Shown piece after piece: positions 1-9,007 of a stretch of DNA of 64,000 bases. Location: the NCBI GenBank assembly GCA_035570055.1, contig DATMLM010000073.1:1-64000 (forward strand), in the 5' to 3' direction. Source of the DNA: DASRDS01 sp035570055. GTDB lineage: Bacteria > Gemmatimonadota > Gemmatimonadetes > Gemmatimonadales > Gemmatimonadaceae. The position numbers and the translations under genes were made by a program. Under the pieces are notes generated by a model. It ran no database searches and was not told the DNA's origin. It worked only from the letters and a program-made list of their open reading frames with translations. Numbering within the stretch: position 1 is the stretch's first letter; each line of letters starts with the position of its first letter.

Positions 1-14
1 TCGCCTACGGGGCC

Positions 15-1520
15 GTGGTGGGCCGCAAGCTCGCGCGCGGTGGCGCGGCCAGCCGGCAGCTCCGGCTGGGCGTCACGGTCGCCACCGCCACGCTGATCGT
101 CGTGAATCTGCTCGGCAGCTACATCGGCGGCCGACTCGACCTGACGCCAGGCCACGCCTACACGCTCTCACCCGCGACCAAGCAGATCGTCGGATCCCTC
201 GACGATATCGTCACGATCAAAGTCTTCGCGTCCGACGAGTTGCCGACCAGCGTCTCACTCCTCAAGCGCGACCTCGACGACCTCCTGCGCGACCTGCACT
301 CGGCCGGCCATGGCAAGATTCGCATCGTCCGCCGCAACCCGAGCAAAGACGAGACGGCGAAAAAGGACGCCGAGAGCCTCGGCATCGAGCCCGTGGAGTT
401 CAATGTCATTGGCCAATCAGAGCTGCAAGTGAAGCAAGGCTATCTCGGTCTTGCCATCCAATACGGCAACGGCGCGCAGGCGATCCCATTCGTTGGGCGC
501 ACCGATGATTTGGAATATCGTCTGGCCTCGGATATCCGGACCCTGACCCGCTCCAAGAAACCAGCCATCGGGGTAGTCGCCGATGCACGAGACCAGTCAC
601 TCCGCGTCGATCAGCTCCGAGCCGAGCTCGCGAAATCGTATGATGTCCGACCGGTCTCGTTGGCGGACACGGCCCAACCGGCGCGCGATGTCACCACGCT
701 CGTGTTGGTCGGCCCGGCCGAGTCGCTGTCGACCGCGGGAACGCAACGCTTGCTGGCATTTTTTCATCGCGGAGGCAGCGCCTTGGTCCTGGCCAGCGCG
801 ATGACCATCTCCCAGCAGATGCCAATGGCGGTGCCACGTCCCATCGGCTGGAACGACGCGCTGCGCCCGTTCGGCGTATCGGTCAACGCCAACATGGTCT
901 ACGACCTCGTCGCCAACGAAGTCGTGCCCGTACGCGCGTCGGGCGGACTCCAGGTGCTCGAGCGCTACCCGCTGTTCATTCGCGCGAAGAGCACAGGCGC
1001 GTCGGTCGTCAGCGAGGGCGTGAACGATGTGTTGCTCGCTTGGGCGAGCAGCATCGATACCTCGGCGACCACGGGATGGACCGTGACGCCGCTGCTCGTG
1101 TCGAGCGACGGCGCCGGCCTGGCCACTGGTGAGACGATGATCGACCCGGCCAGCGCGACGTTCCCCCAGACCAACCTCGGGCCCCGGCTGCTCGCGGTGC
1201 AGGTCGCGCCGCGATCGCCGGGCGATACCGCGAAACGGGGACGCGTGATCGTCGTTGGCGACGCGATGTTCGCCAGCGACCAGTTCACCCAACACGCGCC
1301 CGACAACCTGTCGTTCGCGTTGAACGCCGTCGACTGGCTGGCGCAGGACGAGTCGTTGATCTCGATTCGGTCAAAGGATCGGAGCCCGCCGCCGTTGAGT
1401 TTCTCGAGCCCCGTACTGCGAGAGGGCGTCAAGTACTTCAACGTGATCGGCGTCCCACTGCTCATCATCGTCTTCGGCCTGACGCACCTCACGCGCCGCT
1501 GGAGGCGGTCGCATGCGTAA
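15..1520 (+). CDS. GldG-like ABC-transporter auxiliary protein, 5' end uncertain
   Basis: This is a membrane-anchored protein of the GldG / ABC_transp_aux family, which works beside a GldF-type permease and an ABC ATPase. A transmembrane helix at about residues 18-38 is followed by the family-typical R-L-D-L-T and Y-T-L-S-P motifs, a long periplasmic region, and a second helix near residues 473-493 ending in R-R. The start used is GTG 15, with another GTG at 18. The frame is open to the window edge (bases 3-14 read A-Y-G-A), so the true start may lie upstream, where a gldF-like permease would be expected. The gene overlaps the next one by 8 bases. The cargo is unknown and gliding itself is not implied. 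Confidence 0.8.
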   Translation: MVGRKLARGGAASRQLRLGVTVATATLIVVNLLGSYIGGRLDLTPGHAYTLSPATKQIVGSLDDIVTIKVFASDELPTSVSLLKRDLDDLLRDLHSAGHGKIRIVRRNPSKDETAKKDAESLGIEPVEFNVIGQSELQVKQGYLGLAIQYGNGAQAIPFVGRTDDLEYRLASDIRTLTRSKKPAIGVVADARDQSLRVDQLRAELAKSYDVRPVSLADTAQPARDVTTLVLVGPAESLSTAGTQRLLAFFHRGGSALVLASAMTISQQMPMAVPRPIGWNDALRPFGVSVNANMVYDLVANEVVPVRASGGLQVLERYPLFIRAKSTGASVVSEGVNDVLLAWASSIDTSATTGWTVTPLLVSSDGAGLATGETMIDPASATFPQTNLGPRLLAVQVAPRSPGDTAKRGRVIVVGDAMFASDQFTQHAPDNLSFALNAVDWLAQDESLISIRSKDRSPPPLSFSSPVLREGVKYFNVIGVPLLIIVFGLTHLTRRWRRSHA

Positions 1521-2325
1521 ACAGCAGCTGATTCGGCTCCTCGGGGCGTTTGGCGCTGCCCTATTGTTGTGGGGCCTGCTCGCCGTTGTCCGTCGTCCGC
1601 CGAGCGACCGCGTCGAACATCTCACGCTACCGAAAGTCGACACGGCCGCGGTCGACACCGTCGTGTTCGGGCCGACTGTCCTGGCGCGCTCGGGCGCATC
1701 ATGGCGCGTCAATGGCTACCCGGCGGCGACCGATGCGATCAACGAGATGCAGAGAGGGCTCGCCGATACGAGCGTGTCGACAGAGCTCGTGGCCGAGGCC
1801 AAGAGCTCGCATGCGCGCCTGGGCGTGAGCGCCGACAGCGGGAAGCACGTGCGTGTCGTGAGCCATGGCAAGACCGCGCTCGATCTCATCGTCGGCCAGG
1901 GGATGTATGTGCGGCGACCGAACGAAGATGCCGTCTATGTCATGCACGGCGGGATCGCGTCCCTCGCCTCCAAGACTCTGGACGATTGGCGCGACAAGCG
2001 GATCGTGTCCGTCGCACCGGAGAGCGTCGCGACCGCCACTCTGCAACGCGGCGCGCACACGATCACCTTGCGCCGGGGCCTTGGCGACACCACAAAGCTC
2101 ACGACGCTGCTCGGCTCCTATCGCGACTTGCGGGCGACCGGATTCGCCGACTCCATGAGTGCTCATCCGACGCTGCGGGCGCGATTGCTCGGCAAGTCGG
2201 GGAACACGCTGGCCGACCTCGTCTTCGACTCGACCGCCGGCGGCGTCCGGGTGCGGGCGGACTCCGATGGCACGGTCTTCCGGCTCGATACCTGGATGCT
2301 CGGCCAACTCGTACCGGCGAAGTGA
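1513..2325 (+). CDS. DUF4340 domain-containing membrane-anchored protein
   Basis: A 270-residue protein has an N-terminal signal anchor (about residues 8-27) and a periplasmic DUF4340 region rich in short beta strands. Recognisable family features are the repeated 'Leu-x-Val' strands, a W-R-V-N-G-Y-P segment near residue 60 and a D-D-W-R-D segment near 155. DUF4340 genes usually follow gldG-like genes, as here with an 8-base overlap, so both are probably co-translated and part of one envelope ABC complex. Its biochemical role is not established. The ATG start at 1513 lies inside the end of the upstream gene. Confidence 0.8.
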   Translation: MRKQQLIRLLGAFGAALLLWGLLAVVRRPPSDRVEHLTLPKVDTAAVDTVVFGPTVLARSGASWRVNGYPAATDAINEMQRGLADTSVSTELVAEAKSSHARLGVSADSGKHVRVVSHGKTALDLIVGQGMYVRRPNEDAVYVMHGGIASLASKTLDDWRDKRIVSVAPESVATATLQRGAHTITLRRGLGDTTKLTTLLGSYRDLRATGFADSMSAHPTLRARLLGKSGNTLADLVFDSTAGGVRVRADSDGTVFRLDTWMLGQLVPAK

Positions 2326-2330
2326 TCGTC

Positions 2331-3635
2331 ATGCATCCCCGGCTCACGGTAACGGTCTTCGCGCTCGCGGCTGGCGGGTGCTCCACCTCGACGACCCCCA
2401 ATGCGGGCGCTCTTAAGGTGTTCGTCAACGAGCCGGCCGGGCTCGTCGGCGCAGTCACCGTCGCCGGACCGAACGGCTTTCATCAAACGATCAGCGCGAC
2501 GCAGTCGTTCTCGGTGCCGGCGGGAACCTATACAATCACCGCCGCCAGCGTTGTGTCATCCGACTCGATCGTTGGCAACGTCTACACGTCGAGTGTCACC
2601 GGAAGCCCCGCGGTCGTCTCGCTCGCGACGACTACGATGGCGACCGTGACGTACAACGCACGAACTGGCAGCGGCGGCCTTTGGGTCGCGGGCGGCAGCC
2701 CAGACGGCGCATATACGTTCAATACCACTGTGGAGTACCCCGCGTCGCTGCTGCACGCATCGAGCCAGCTGGCGCCTACCGTGAAGCTCGGGTTCGGCTT
2801 GTCGGGTGGAACGGCCATCGATGATGCCGCCCTGGCGTTTGACCGGGCGGGGAATCTCTGGATTGTCGACTTTCTCGACGGTACCCTCGTCGAGTACCCG
2901 ATGTCGGCGCTCGCGATGAGTGGGACGCCGATGCCGTCGGCGACGATCCAGCTCACAGTGAGCGATCCCACGGGTCTCGCGTTCGATGTGAACGGCAACT
3001 TATGGGTCGTGGGCAGCTATTCCAGCAACATCGTGGAGTTCACGCCGTCGCAACTGGTCGCGAGTGGCAGCCCGACGCCCGCCGTGACGATAACGGAAAG
3101 CCCGTTGGGACAAGAGCCAATCGAGATCGCGTTCGATGCGCAAGACAACCTGTGGGTCGCGAACAACTCCCAGAACGCGATCGTCGAGTACACGCCGGGC
3201 CAGCTGGCCCAGAGCGGGAACCCGGCGCCCACCGTGACGATCAGTGGACCGTCACTCGAACATCCGGCGGGCATCGCGTTTGACAAGGCGGGCAACCTGT
3301 GGGTCGCCAATGAAGGCGCGAACTTTTCGGCACCCACCGGTACCATCGTCGGCTACGCCGCGGCGAGCTTGAGGACCACGGGAACGCCCGCACCGATGCT
3401 GACGCTCGTGCCGCCGACCGGGCAGAACGGGCCGGTGCCGGTGAGCCTCGCGTTCGATGACAGCGGCGATCTCTGGTACGCGGATCTCTTCAACAACTGG
3501 GTGGCTCGGTACAGTGCCGCGGCGCTTGCGTCTGGCGGCAGCCCATCGCCGTCAGTGACGATCACCAGCGCGGCCGGTGTTGCGCCCGAGGGCTTGGCAT
3601 TCAATCCCCACCCGTCCGCGGTCCCACTGCATTGA
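2331..3635 (+). CDS. Beta-propeller (NHL/SMP-30-like) lipoprotein, paralogue 1
   Basis: A 434-residue lipoprotein has the lipobox A-G-G-C at residues 14-17. After an N-terminal beta-sandwich-like segment (about residues 20-110) it carries propeller blades marked by repeated 'LAFD..GNLWV' and 'IVEYTP.QL..SG.P.P.VTI' units at roughly 45-residue spacing. Such repeats fold as NHL or SMP-30-like propellers, usually used for binding rather than catalysis. The ATG at 2331 was chosen because it puts the lipobox at the right distance; a GTG at 2322 is also in frame. It begins 5 bases after the DUF4340 gene and its stop overlaps the next start by 4 bases. A paralogue lies at 4323-5651. Confidence 0.75.
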   Translation: MHPRLTVTVFALAAGGCSTSTTPNAGALKVFVNEPAGLVGAVTVAGPNGFHQTISATQSFSVPAGTYTITAASVVSSDSIVGNVYTSSVTGSPAVVSLATTTMATVTYNARTGSGGLWVAGGSPDGAYTFNTTVEYPASLLHASSQLAPTVKLGFGLSGGTAIDDAALAFDRAGNLWIVDFLDGTLVEYPMSALAMSGTPMPSATIQLTVSDPTGLAFDVNGNLWVVGSYSSNIVEFTPSQLVASGSPTPAVTITESPLGQEPIEIAFDAQDNLWVANNSQNAIVEYTPGQLAQSGNPAPTVTISGPSLEHPAGIAFDKAGNLWVANEGANFSAPTGTIVGYAAASLRTTGTPAPMLTLVPPTGQNGPVPVSLAFDDSGDLWYADLFNNWVARYSAAALASGGSPSPSVTITSAAGVAPEGLAFNPHPSAVPLH

Positions 3636-4315
3636 GCATCGTCGCGGCGGTCCTGGTATTCCAGGTCGCGACGTACACGTTGCCAGCAGTCGAGCTCCCG
3701 CGCTACGTATCCGAGGAATCGGATATCGTCTGGTACCCGGTCGCTGGCTCGTCCATCCGCGACCTGCAGTCGCAGATGCGGGCCAACGGCCCGCACGACG
3801 ACGCCGGCGCATACGCCGGGTACACGCACAACAGCACGTACTGGCACATTCGGTGGCAAGAAAGCGGCGGCAGCTGCAGCGTGACCAATGTCGCGGTCGC
3901 GACATACGACACGGTCACGCTCCCCGCGTGGTCGCCGCCACCGAATGCCGATTCGGCACTGATGGCCGAGTGGTCTCGTTTCGTGACGATGCTGGGGCGC
4001 CACGAAGAGGGGCATCGCGATATCGCGATCGCCGGCGCCGGCGAGATCGCGCGCACGCTGGCGATGCTGTCACCGCAGGCCTCATGCGCCGACCTCGCCG
4101 CGTCCGCGAATGCGCAGGGGCAAGCCATTCTGGCATCCGTTCGGACCCGCCAGAAGCAGTATGACGAGGAGACGAGTCACGGGCAGCGACGCGGGACGAT
4201 GCTCGAGGACCCGACGTCACCATCGAGCCCACGATTCCCTACGCTCGCCGTCCTCGCAACGTTCGCGGTGCTGGTGCCGTTCATCATTTGGTGGCGCCGC
4301 TCTCGAACTCGCTGA
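3632..4315 (+). CDS. DUF922 family secreted zincin-like protein with C-terminal membrane anchor
   Basis: A 227-residue protein has an N-terminal hydrophobic segment and a region matching DUF922 (predicted secreted Zn-dependent protease). The motif H-E-E-G-H (HExxH form) lies near residue 129, and two upstream cysteine-containing strands fit the family. A hydrophobic helix near residues 205-222 followed by R-R-S-R-T-R suggests C-terminal anchoring, which is unusual for DUF922. The start is TTG 3632, within a TTGA overlap with the upstream lipoprotein stop, so translation is probably coupled. It sits between two paralogous propeller lipoproteins. Protease activity is inferred from the motif only. 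Confidence 0.7.
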   Translation: MSIVAAVLVFQVATYTLPAVELPRYVSEESDIVWYPVAGSSIRDLQSQMRANGPHDDAGAYAGYTHNSTYWHIRWQESGGSCSVTNVAVATYDTVTLPAWSPPPNADSALMAEWSRFVTMLGRHEEGHRDIAIAGAGEIARTLAMLSPQASCADLAASANAQGQAILASVRTRQKQYDEETSHGQRRGTMLEDPTSPSSPRFPTLAVLATFAVLVPFIIWWRRSRTR

Positions 4316-4322
4316 GGGAGTT

Positions 4323-5651
4323 ATGAAGAGACTCGTTCTTCTGGTGCTCGTCGCGGGTTGCTCCAGCTCGACCCCCACCTCCACGGCCCCGGCGACCGGG
4401 TCCCTCTCCGTCACCGTGACGGCGCCCGTCGCCACCGTCACGGGTCTGACCGTGACGGGACCAAACGGCTACGCAAAGAGCATCACGGCCACGACGCAGC
4501 TCACGGGTCTCGCGCCCGGATCATACGCGATCACAGCACAGAGCTTCACGACCGCGGATCCAATCGTCGCGACCGCGTATCAAGCGACGGTCACGGGGTC
4601 GCCCGCAACGGTATCCGCGGGTGGAACCGCGACGTCAACGGTCAGCTATGCGACGCGACCTGGCAGTGGCGCGCTGTGGGTCGTGGGCGGGATCACCGTC
4701 GGGTCAAACACGATGAGCACGGCCATCGCGTACACCGCCGCGCAACTCCACGCGACGAGCTCCGTCGCGCCTTCGGTCGCGTTGAGCTTTCCTGTTACCA
4801 ATGGGCGTAACATCAATGTCAACGAAGTGGCCTTCGACGGAGCAGGCAATCTCTGGGTCGTGAACGACAACACGAGCACCATCGTCGAGTATTCATCGAG
4901 CTCGCTCGGGGCAGGCGGTTCACCGACACCGACCGTCACGCTGCAATTGGCGGATTCGAGCGTCTATTGGTTGGCGCTGGCGTTCGATGCCAAGGGCGAC
5001 TTGTGGGCCGTCGAGGAGGACTCGGCCGCGATCGTCGAGTTCACGCCGGACCAACTCGCGGCGAGCGGAAGTCCGACGCCGGCGGTCACGCTACGTATGG
5101 GTCCCATCCATGGGGGAAGGCCAAACCCCCTGGCGATGGCGTTCGATGGCCAGGGCAGTATGTGGCTCGTGGACGGTTCATGGACCATCGTCGAGTACAC
5201 CGCAAGCCAACTGACATCAAGCGGCACGCTCGCCACGCCGGCGGTGCAAATCAACTCGTCGGTCGCTTACCCGTACAACTTGGCGTTCGATCAATCCGGC
5301 AATCTCTGGCTCGCGCACAACAGCTATTTGAACAACGGATCGCCGGTTGCGGGCCACATTACGGAGTTAGCCGCGTCGAGCCTCAAGTCGTCCGGCACGG
5401 CGTCTTTCACGCGCACGCTCAACTTGCCCACGACCAGCCCCTACCTCGCGTTTCCAGTTGCGATCGCGTTCGATGACAACGGCGACCTCTGGTACTCTGA
5501 CATCACTAGTAACTGGATTGCCGAATTTACCGCGGCCCAACTGATGGCCGGCGGCAATCCGTCGCCCGCGGTGACGATCACCAGCACGACGCCGGTGGTG
5601 GGCGTGTCGCTGGCATTTGATCCCCACGCGACATCGTTGCCCCTTCACTGA
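4323..5651 (+). CDS. Beta-propeller (NHL/SMP-30-like) lipoprotein, paralogue 2
   Basis: A 442-residue lipoprotein has the lipobox V-A-G-C near residues 10-13, and a purine-rich GAGGGAG ribosome site directly precedes ATG 4323. It has the same organisation as the protein at 2331-3635: a Thr/Val-rich sandwich-like N-terminus, then repeated 'AFD..GNLWVV' and 'IVEYT..QL..SG' blades. The two C-termini match closely: both hold G-D-L-W-Y-(A/S)-D, then P-S-P-(S/A)-V-T-I-T-S, and end in P-L-H. The pair clearly arose by duplication, with the DUF922 gene between the copies. Ligand and function are unknown. Confidence 0.75.
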   Translation: MKRLVLLVLVAGCSSSTPTSTAPATGSLSVTVTAPVATVTGLTVTGPNGYAKSITATTQLTGLAPGSYAITAQSFTTADPIVATAYQATVTGSPATVSAGGTATSTVSYATRPGSGALWVVGGITVGSNTMSTAIAYTAAQLHATSSVAPSVALSFPVTNGRNINVNEVAFDGAGNLWVVNDNTSTIVEYSSSSLGAGGSPTPTVTLQLADSSVYWLALAFDAKGDLWAVEEDSAAIVEFTPDQLAASGSPTPAVTLRMGPIHGGRPNPLAMAFDGQGSMWLVDGSWTIVEYTASQLTSSGTLATPAVQINSSVAYPYNLAFDQSGNLWLAHNSYLNNGSPVAGHITELAASSLKSSGTASFTRTLNLPTTSPYLAFPVAIAFDDNGDLWYSDITSNWIAEFTAAQLMAGGNPSPAVTITSTTPVVGVSLAFDPHATSLPLH

Positions 5652-5679
5652 GGTGCGCACCGGGGCCATATTGTGCCCC
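5652..5679. promoter_or_regulatory. Palindrome and small hairpin just before the M61 start codon
   Basis: A perfect 10-base palindrome GGTGCGCACC (5652-5661) is followed by the arms GGGGC (5662-5666) and GCCCC (5675-5679) around an 8-base loop containing TATTGT. The ATG follows at 5681 and no Shine-Dalgarno sequence is visible. The short arms could form a 5' leader hairpin, or the palindrome could be an operator. It may also be chance in GC-rich DNA. Confidence 0.3.
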
Positions 5680-5680
5680 C

Positions 5681-7471
5681 ATGCGACGCTTTGCCGTTCT
5701 CGCCGCGCTGCTGCCGGTGGTCGCACCCGCGCAGTCCGCGCCGATCAGTGATGTCCACTACGATGTGACGGTCGACTCCACGACCGTCGCGCACCGGGAT
5801 ATCGATGTCTCGATGCAGTTCCGCGTGGGGAGCGACGCGCCGATCGTGCTCTCGTTGCCCGCGTGGAGTCCGGGACATTACGTCCTGCTGTGGTTCGCCC
5901 GGCGCGTATCGCACTTCGCGCCGAGTGCGGAAGGGAAGCCGCTGGATTGGCGCATGGTCGATTACCAAACGTGGCGGCTCGTCGGTGCGCACGCTGGACA
6001 GCGGGTGACGGTGCGATTCTCGTATCTCGCCGACACGATCGACCGCGCGGTCGCATGGACCAAGCCGGACTTCGCGTTCTTCAACGGCACGAACCTCTTC
6101 CTGTATCCGAAAGGGCAGGGATTCGACTGGCCGGCCACCGTCACCGTGCACACGAGTCCCTCGTGGCGTATCGCGACCGGCATGGATCCAGCGCCAGCCC
6201 CGCCAACCTTCGGCGCAAAGAATTATCACGACCTGACCGACATGCCCACCTTTGTCGGCCATTTCGATATCGACAGCACGCTGGCGGCCCCGGGGCACTA
6301 CGTGCGGTTCGTGAGCTACCCGGCGGGCCTCGTGGGCCCCACGCACATGACGCGCATCCTCGGCTGGCTGAATAAGCTCGCGCCGGTCGAGGGCGCGGTG
6401 TTCCATGATATCCCGTGGAAGACCTATACCGTCCTGGAGATCGCCGACGCCCATCCCAACGGCGGCGGCCTCGAACATCAGGACTCGCAAGTCGACGAGA
6501 TCGCGCCCGATTGGCTGGACCTGCCGTTTCTCGCCGGCCTCTACTCCCACGAGATGTTTCATTCGTGGAACGTCAAGCGGCTGCGCCCCGCCGACATGGT
6601 GCCGTATCGGTACGACGATGCCCAGCCGACGCAATGGCTGTGGGTCTCCGAGGGCATCACCGACTATTACTCGTATCTCGCCAACATGCGGAGCGGGATC
6701 TCCGATTCGGCGGCGTTTCTGGACCGGATCGCGGGAAACATTTCGGGCGTGAGCCAACAGCCGCCCACCGCGCTCGCCGATGCCTCGCTCCAGCCGTGGA
6801 TCGACCCGACCGACGGCTCGGCCGGCATCTATTACCCGAAGGGCGCCCTCGCCGGGTTCATGCTCGACGTCATGATCCGCGATGCCAGCGACAACCGGCA
6901 TTCGCTCGACGATGTCATGCGGACGCTCTACGAGACGACGTACAAGAAGGGGAAGGGGTTCACGCCCGATAACTGGTGGACCACCGTCAGCCAAGCCGCC
7001 GGCGGGCGGTCGTTCGATGCGGTGAACCGCCGGTTCATCCAGGGCCGTGATCCGTACCCGTGGGATTCCGTGCTCGCGCTCGCGGGGCTCGCGCTCAAGA
7101 CCGATTCCGCGCGCGTCGTCATCTTCGGGGTGCAAACCGCGCCCGACTCGTTGGGGATACGCGTGACCTACGTCGTTCCGGGTGGCGCCAGCGACCGCGC
7201 CGGGATCAAGCAAGGCGACGTGATCGTGTCATTGGGCGACGTCGTCTTTTCGAAATACCCGTCGTTCGGCGCCGCGCAAGCTGCCCTGCGCGAGCGATTC
7301 CCGCAAAACACGCAAGCGCCGTACACCGTCCGGCGCGCCGGGGAGAGCGTCAGCGGCACATTCCCTGTCGAGTTCCAGGTGCGGACCAACATGAGCATCG
7401 AGCCGGTTCCCGGTGCCTCGCAGAAGGCCCTCGCGGTTCGGCACGGACTGTTCGCGGGTGCCACGCCGTAG
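5681..7471 (+). CDS. M61 family metallopeptidase with PDZ domain
   Basis: A 596-residue exported peptidase has a signal peptide (about residues 1-18), an N-terminal beta domain, and the M61 signature S-H-E-M-F-H-S-W-N-V-K-R-L-R-P. The HExxH residues are H290, E291 and H294, and the third zinc ligand is E327 in S-E-G-I-T-D-Y-Y. A PDZ domain follows at about residues 485-550. M61 enzymes are glycyl aminopeptidase-like enzymes acting on peptides in the periplasm or outside the cell. Length and motif order are normal for the family. It starts 29 bases after the upstream lipoprotein. Confidence 0.9.
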   Translation: MRRFAVLAALLPVVAPAQSAPISDVHYDVTVDSTTVAHRDIDVSMQFRVGSDAPIVLSLPAWSPGHYVLLWFARRVSHFAPSAEGKPLDWRMVDYQTWRLVGAHAGQRVTVRFSYLADTIDRAVAWTKPDFAFFNGTNLFLYPKGQGFDWPATVTVHTSPSWRIATGMDPAPAPPTFGAKNYHDLTDMPTFVGHFDIDSTLAAPGHYVRFVSYPAGLVGPTHMTRILGWLNKLAPVEGAVFHDIPWKTYTVLEIADAHPNGGGLEHQDSQVDEIAPDWLDLPFLAGLYSHEMFHSWNVKRLRPADMVPYRYDDAQPTQWLWVSEGITDYYSYLANMRSGISDSAAFLDRIAGNISGVSQQPPTALADASLQPWIDPTDGSAGIYYPKGALAGFMLDVMIRDASDNRHSLDDVMRTLYETTYKKGKGFTPDNWWTTVSQAAGGRSFDAVNRRFIQGRDPYPWDSVLALAGLALKTDSARVVIFGVQTAPDSLGIRVTYVVPGGASDRAGIKQGDVIVSLGDVVFSKYPSFGAAQAALRERFPQNTQAPYTVRRAGESVSGTFPVEFQVRTNMSIEPVPGASQKALAVRHGLFAGATP

Positions 7472-7856
7472 CCTGATCGTCGGGCTATTGATCCTCTGCG
7501 CGGGCTGCGTGCCGATTCCCCATCGGCACGTCAAGCGGCCCGCCGTCGTCTTTCGTGTGCGTGACCCATCGCACCGGCCGATTCCGGGCGCGGTTGTCCG
7601 GCTGGTCAGGTGTCAGTCCACGACCGACAGTGCCGGCATCGTGCGCATTACGCGGGTCTCCGAGTGGCGCCCATTCTATCCGCTGATCGGCGAACCCGAA
7701 CGGCCGCCATTTTGGGCGTGGCGGGTCGACGCACCCGGTTTCCAGCCAGATTCGGGCGTGCTCCGTGGAGAGCCACAGGACACGGTCGAAGTCCATCTCG
7801 AGGCCGGTGAGCATGTGCCGAGACCGGCCGTGACACATGTGCCATGCGACGCGTGA
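7458..7856 (+). CDS. Small lipoprotein with carboxypeptidase-regulatory-like fold
   Basis: I prefer GTG 7458, giving 132 residues, because it puts the lipobox C-A-G-C about 17 residues from the N-terminus; an upstream in-frame GTG at 7413 would add 15 residues. The mature part has the pattern 'V-F-R-V-R-D-P...P-I-P-G-A-V-V-R-L...T-D-S-A-G-I-V-R-I', typical of carboxypeptidase-regulatory or transthyretin-like sandwich domains that decorate exported proteins. The gene overlaps the M61 gene by 14 bases. No specific function can be given. Confidence 0.6.
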   Translation: MPRRSLIVGLLILCAGCVPIPHRHVKRPAVVFRVRDPSHRPIPGAVVRLVRCQSTTDSAGIVRITRVSEWRPFYPLIGEPERPPFWAWRVDAPGFQPDSGVLRGEPQDTVEVHLEAGEHVPRPAVTHVPCDA

Positions 7857-7871
7857 AGTCGTCCCTTGGTA

Positions 7872-8954
7872 ATGCGATCTCTTGTCGCGGCCGCCCTCCT
7901 GGCGTGCACCGCATGCGCACCGGGCGACCGCCCGATCGTATTCGCGGCCGCCGCGCCGTGGCACGACCCAGTCGCGCTCGGAACACGCCAAGGGATCCAA
8001 CTCGCCGTTGACGAGATCAACGCCGCTGGCGGTGCCGGCGGTCAGCACGTCGCCATCCGCTGGGCGGATGACTCGGGCACGGGGACTCACGCGGCCGTCG
8101 TCGCGGAGTCCCTCGTCGCCGACCGCTCGGTCCTGGCCGTGATCGGCCACATCAACTCCGGTGCGCAAGTCGCCGCCGCGCATGTGTACGATGGGCGCGT
8201 GGTCGCGCTGTCATCACAGGCGACGTCCCCGGACCTCTCCGGGCTGTCGCATTGGATCTATCGCGTGGTGTCCAGCGACGCCGCGAACGGCGCCGGCCTG
8301 GCGCACTTCGCCGGCACCCTTGGCGCGTCGCGCGCCGCGGTGCTGTACGAGAACGACTCCTATGGTCGTGGACTCGCGGGCGCGTTCGAGCACGCGTTCA
8401 AGGGCACGATCGTGGCGAGCGAGCCGATCGCCGCCGCGGCGCCGACGTACGAGCCGTACGTCTCGTACATGCGGTCACTCGGGCCCGACGTCGTGTTCGT
8501 CGCCGGGCTCGAGACCTCCGGCCTCGCGGTGTTGCGCGAAGCCAAGCGACAACACCTCGCCGTGCCGTTCCTCGGCGGCGATGGATGGACGGGACTCGCG
8601 GACGATGCCGCGGTCGGAGAAGGCGCCTACATCGGCACGCCGTTCGTGGCGAGCGACACGCGGAGCGAGGTCGTGCGATTTGTCCACGCGTTCGTGACGC
8701 GCTACCACGAGCGGCCGGACGAGGACGCCGCGCTCGCCTACGACGCGACGCGTCTGCTCGCGGCCGCCGTCACCGCGCGCGGCGCGGACCGCCGCGGGAT
8801 CCGCTCGTATCTCGCCACGCTCACGCAGTCGAAACCGTTCGGCGGGATCACCGGGCCGATCGCATTCGACTCCCTCGGCGACCCCGCCGGCCGCCAGTTC
8901 GTCATGACGCGGATGCACGCGGGAGCGTTCGTGCCGCTAGCCGGGACGCAATGA
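7872..8954 (+). CDS. ABC-transporter substrate-binding protein, type I periplasmic fold
   Basis: A 360-residue protein has a short signal sequence and Cys-rich cleavage region (L-L-A-C-T-A-C), so it is a probable lipoprotein. It matches the Leu/Ile/Val-type binding-protein family: 'G-I-Q-L-A-V-D-E-I-N-A-A-G-G' near residue 42, 'V-I-G-H-I-N-S-G-A' near 95, 'Y-E-N-D-S-Y-G-R-G' near 158 and 'P-F-L-G-G-D-G-W' near 235. No permease or ATPase gene of the branched-chain type is adjacent, so it may work with a distant transporter or as a receptor. ATG 7872 was chosen over TTG 7866. Confidence 0.85.
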   Translation: MRSLVAAALLACTACAPGDRPIVFAAAAPWHDPVALGTRQGIQLAVDEINAAGGAGGQHVAIRWADDSGTGTHAAVVAESLVADRSVLAVIGHINSGAQVAAAHVYDGRVVALSSQATSPDLSGLSHWIYRVVSSDAANGAGLAHFAGTLGASRAAVLYENDSYGRGLAGAFEHAFKGTIVASEPIAAAAPTYEPYVSYMRSLGPDVVFVAGLETSGLAVLREAKRQHLAVPFLGGDGWTGLADDAAVGEGAYIGTPFVASDTRSEVVRFVHAFVTRYHERPDEDAALAYDATRLLAAAVTARGADRRGIRSYLATLTQSKPFGGITGPIAFDSLGDPAGRQFVMTRMHAGAFVPLAGTQ

Positions 8955-8969
8955 ACACGTAACAAGTGT

Positions 8970-8998
8970 TTGACCGAACGTGGTCCGCGTCGTAATTT
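8970..8998 (+). promoter_or_regulatory. Promoter with near-leaderless start for the M16 gene pair
   Basis: TTGACC (8970-8975), a 17-base spacer and TAATTT (8993-8998) make a good sigma-70-type promoter. Only 9 bases separate the -10 box from the ATG at 9008, so the transcript would start at or a few bases before the start codon. No Shine-Dalgarno sequence is visible. A short inverted repeat AACAC/GTGTT lies just upstream. Confidence 0.6.
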
Positions 8999-9007
8999 GG
9001 CGCTCGT

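Noticed and set aside
5645..7213. 522-codon minus-strand frame over the M61 gene
   Set aside because: It lies entirely within a gene with clear catalytic motifs and has shadow-type composition.
7413..7457. Upstream GTG start of the small lipoprotein
   Set aside because: It would place the lipobox more than 30 residues in and give a 59-base overlap; GTG 7458 fits a lipoprotein signal better.
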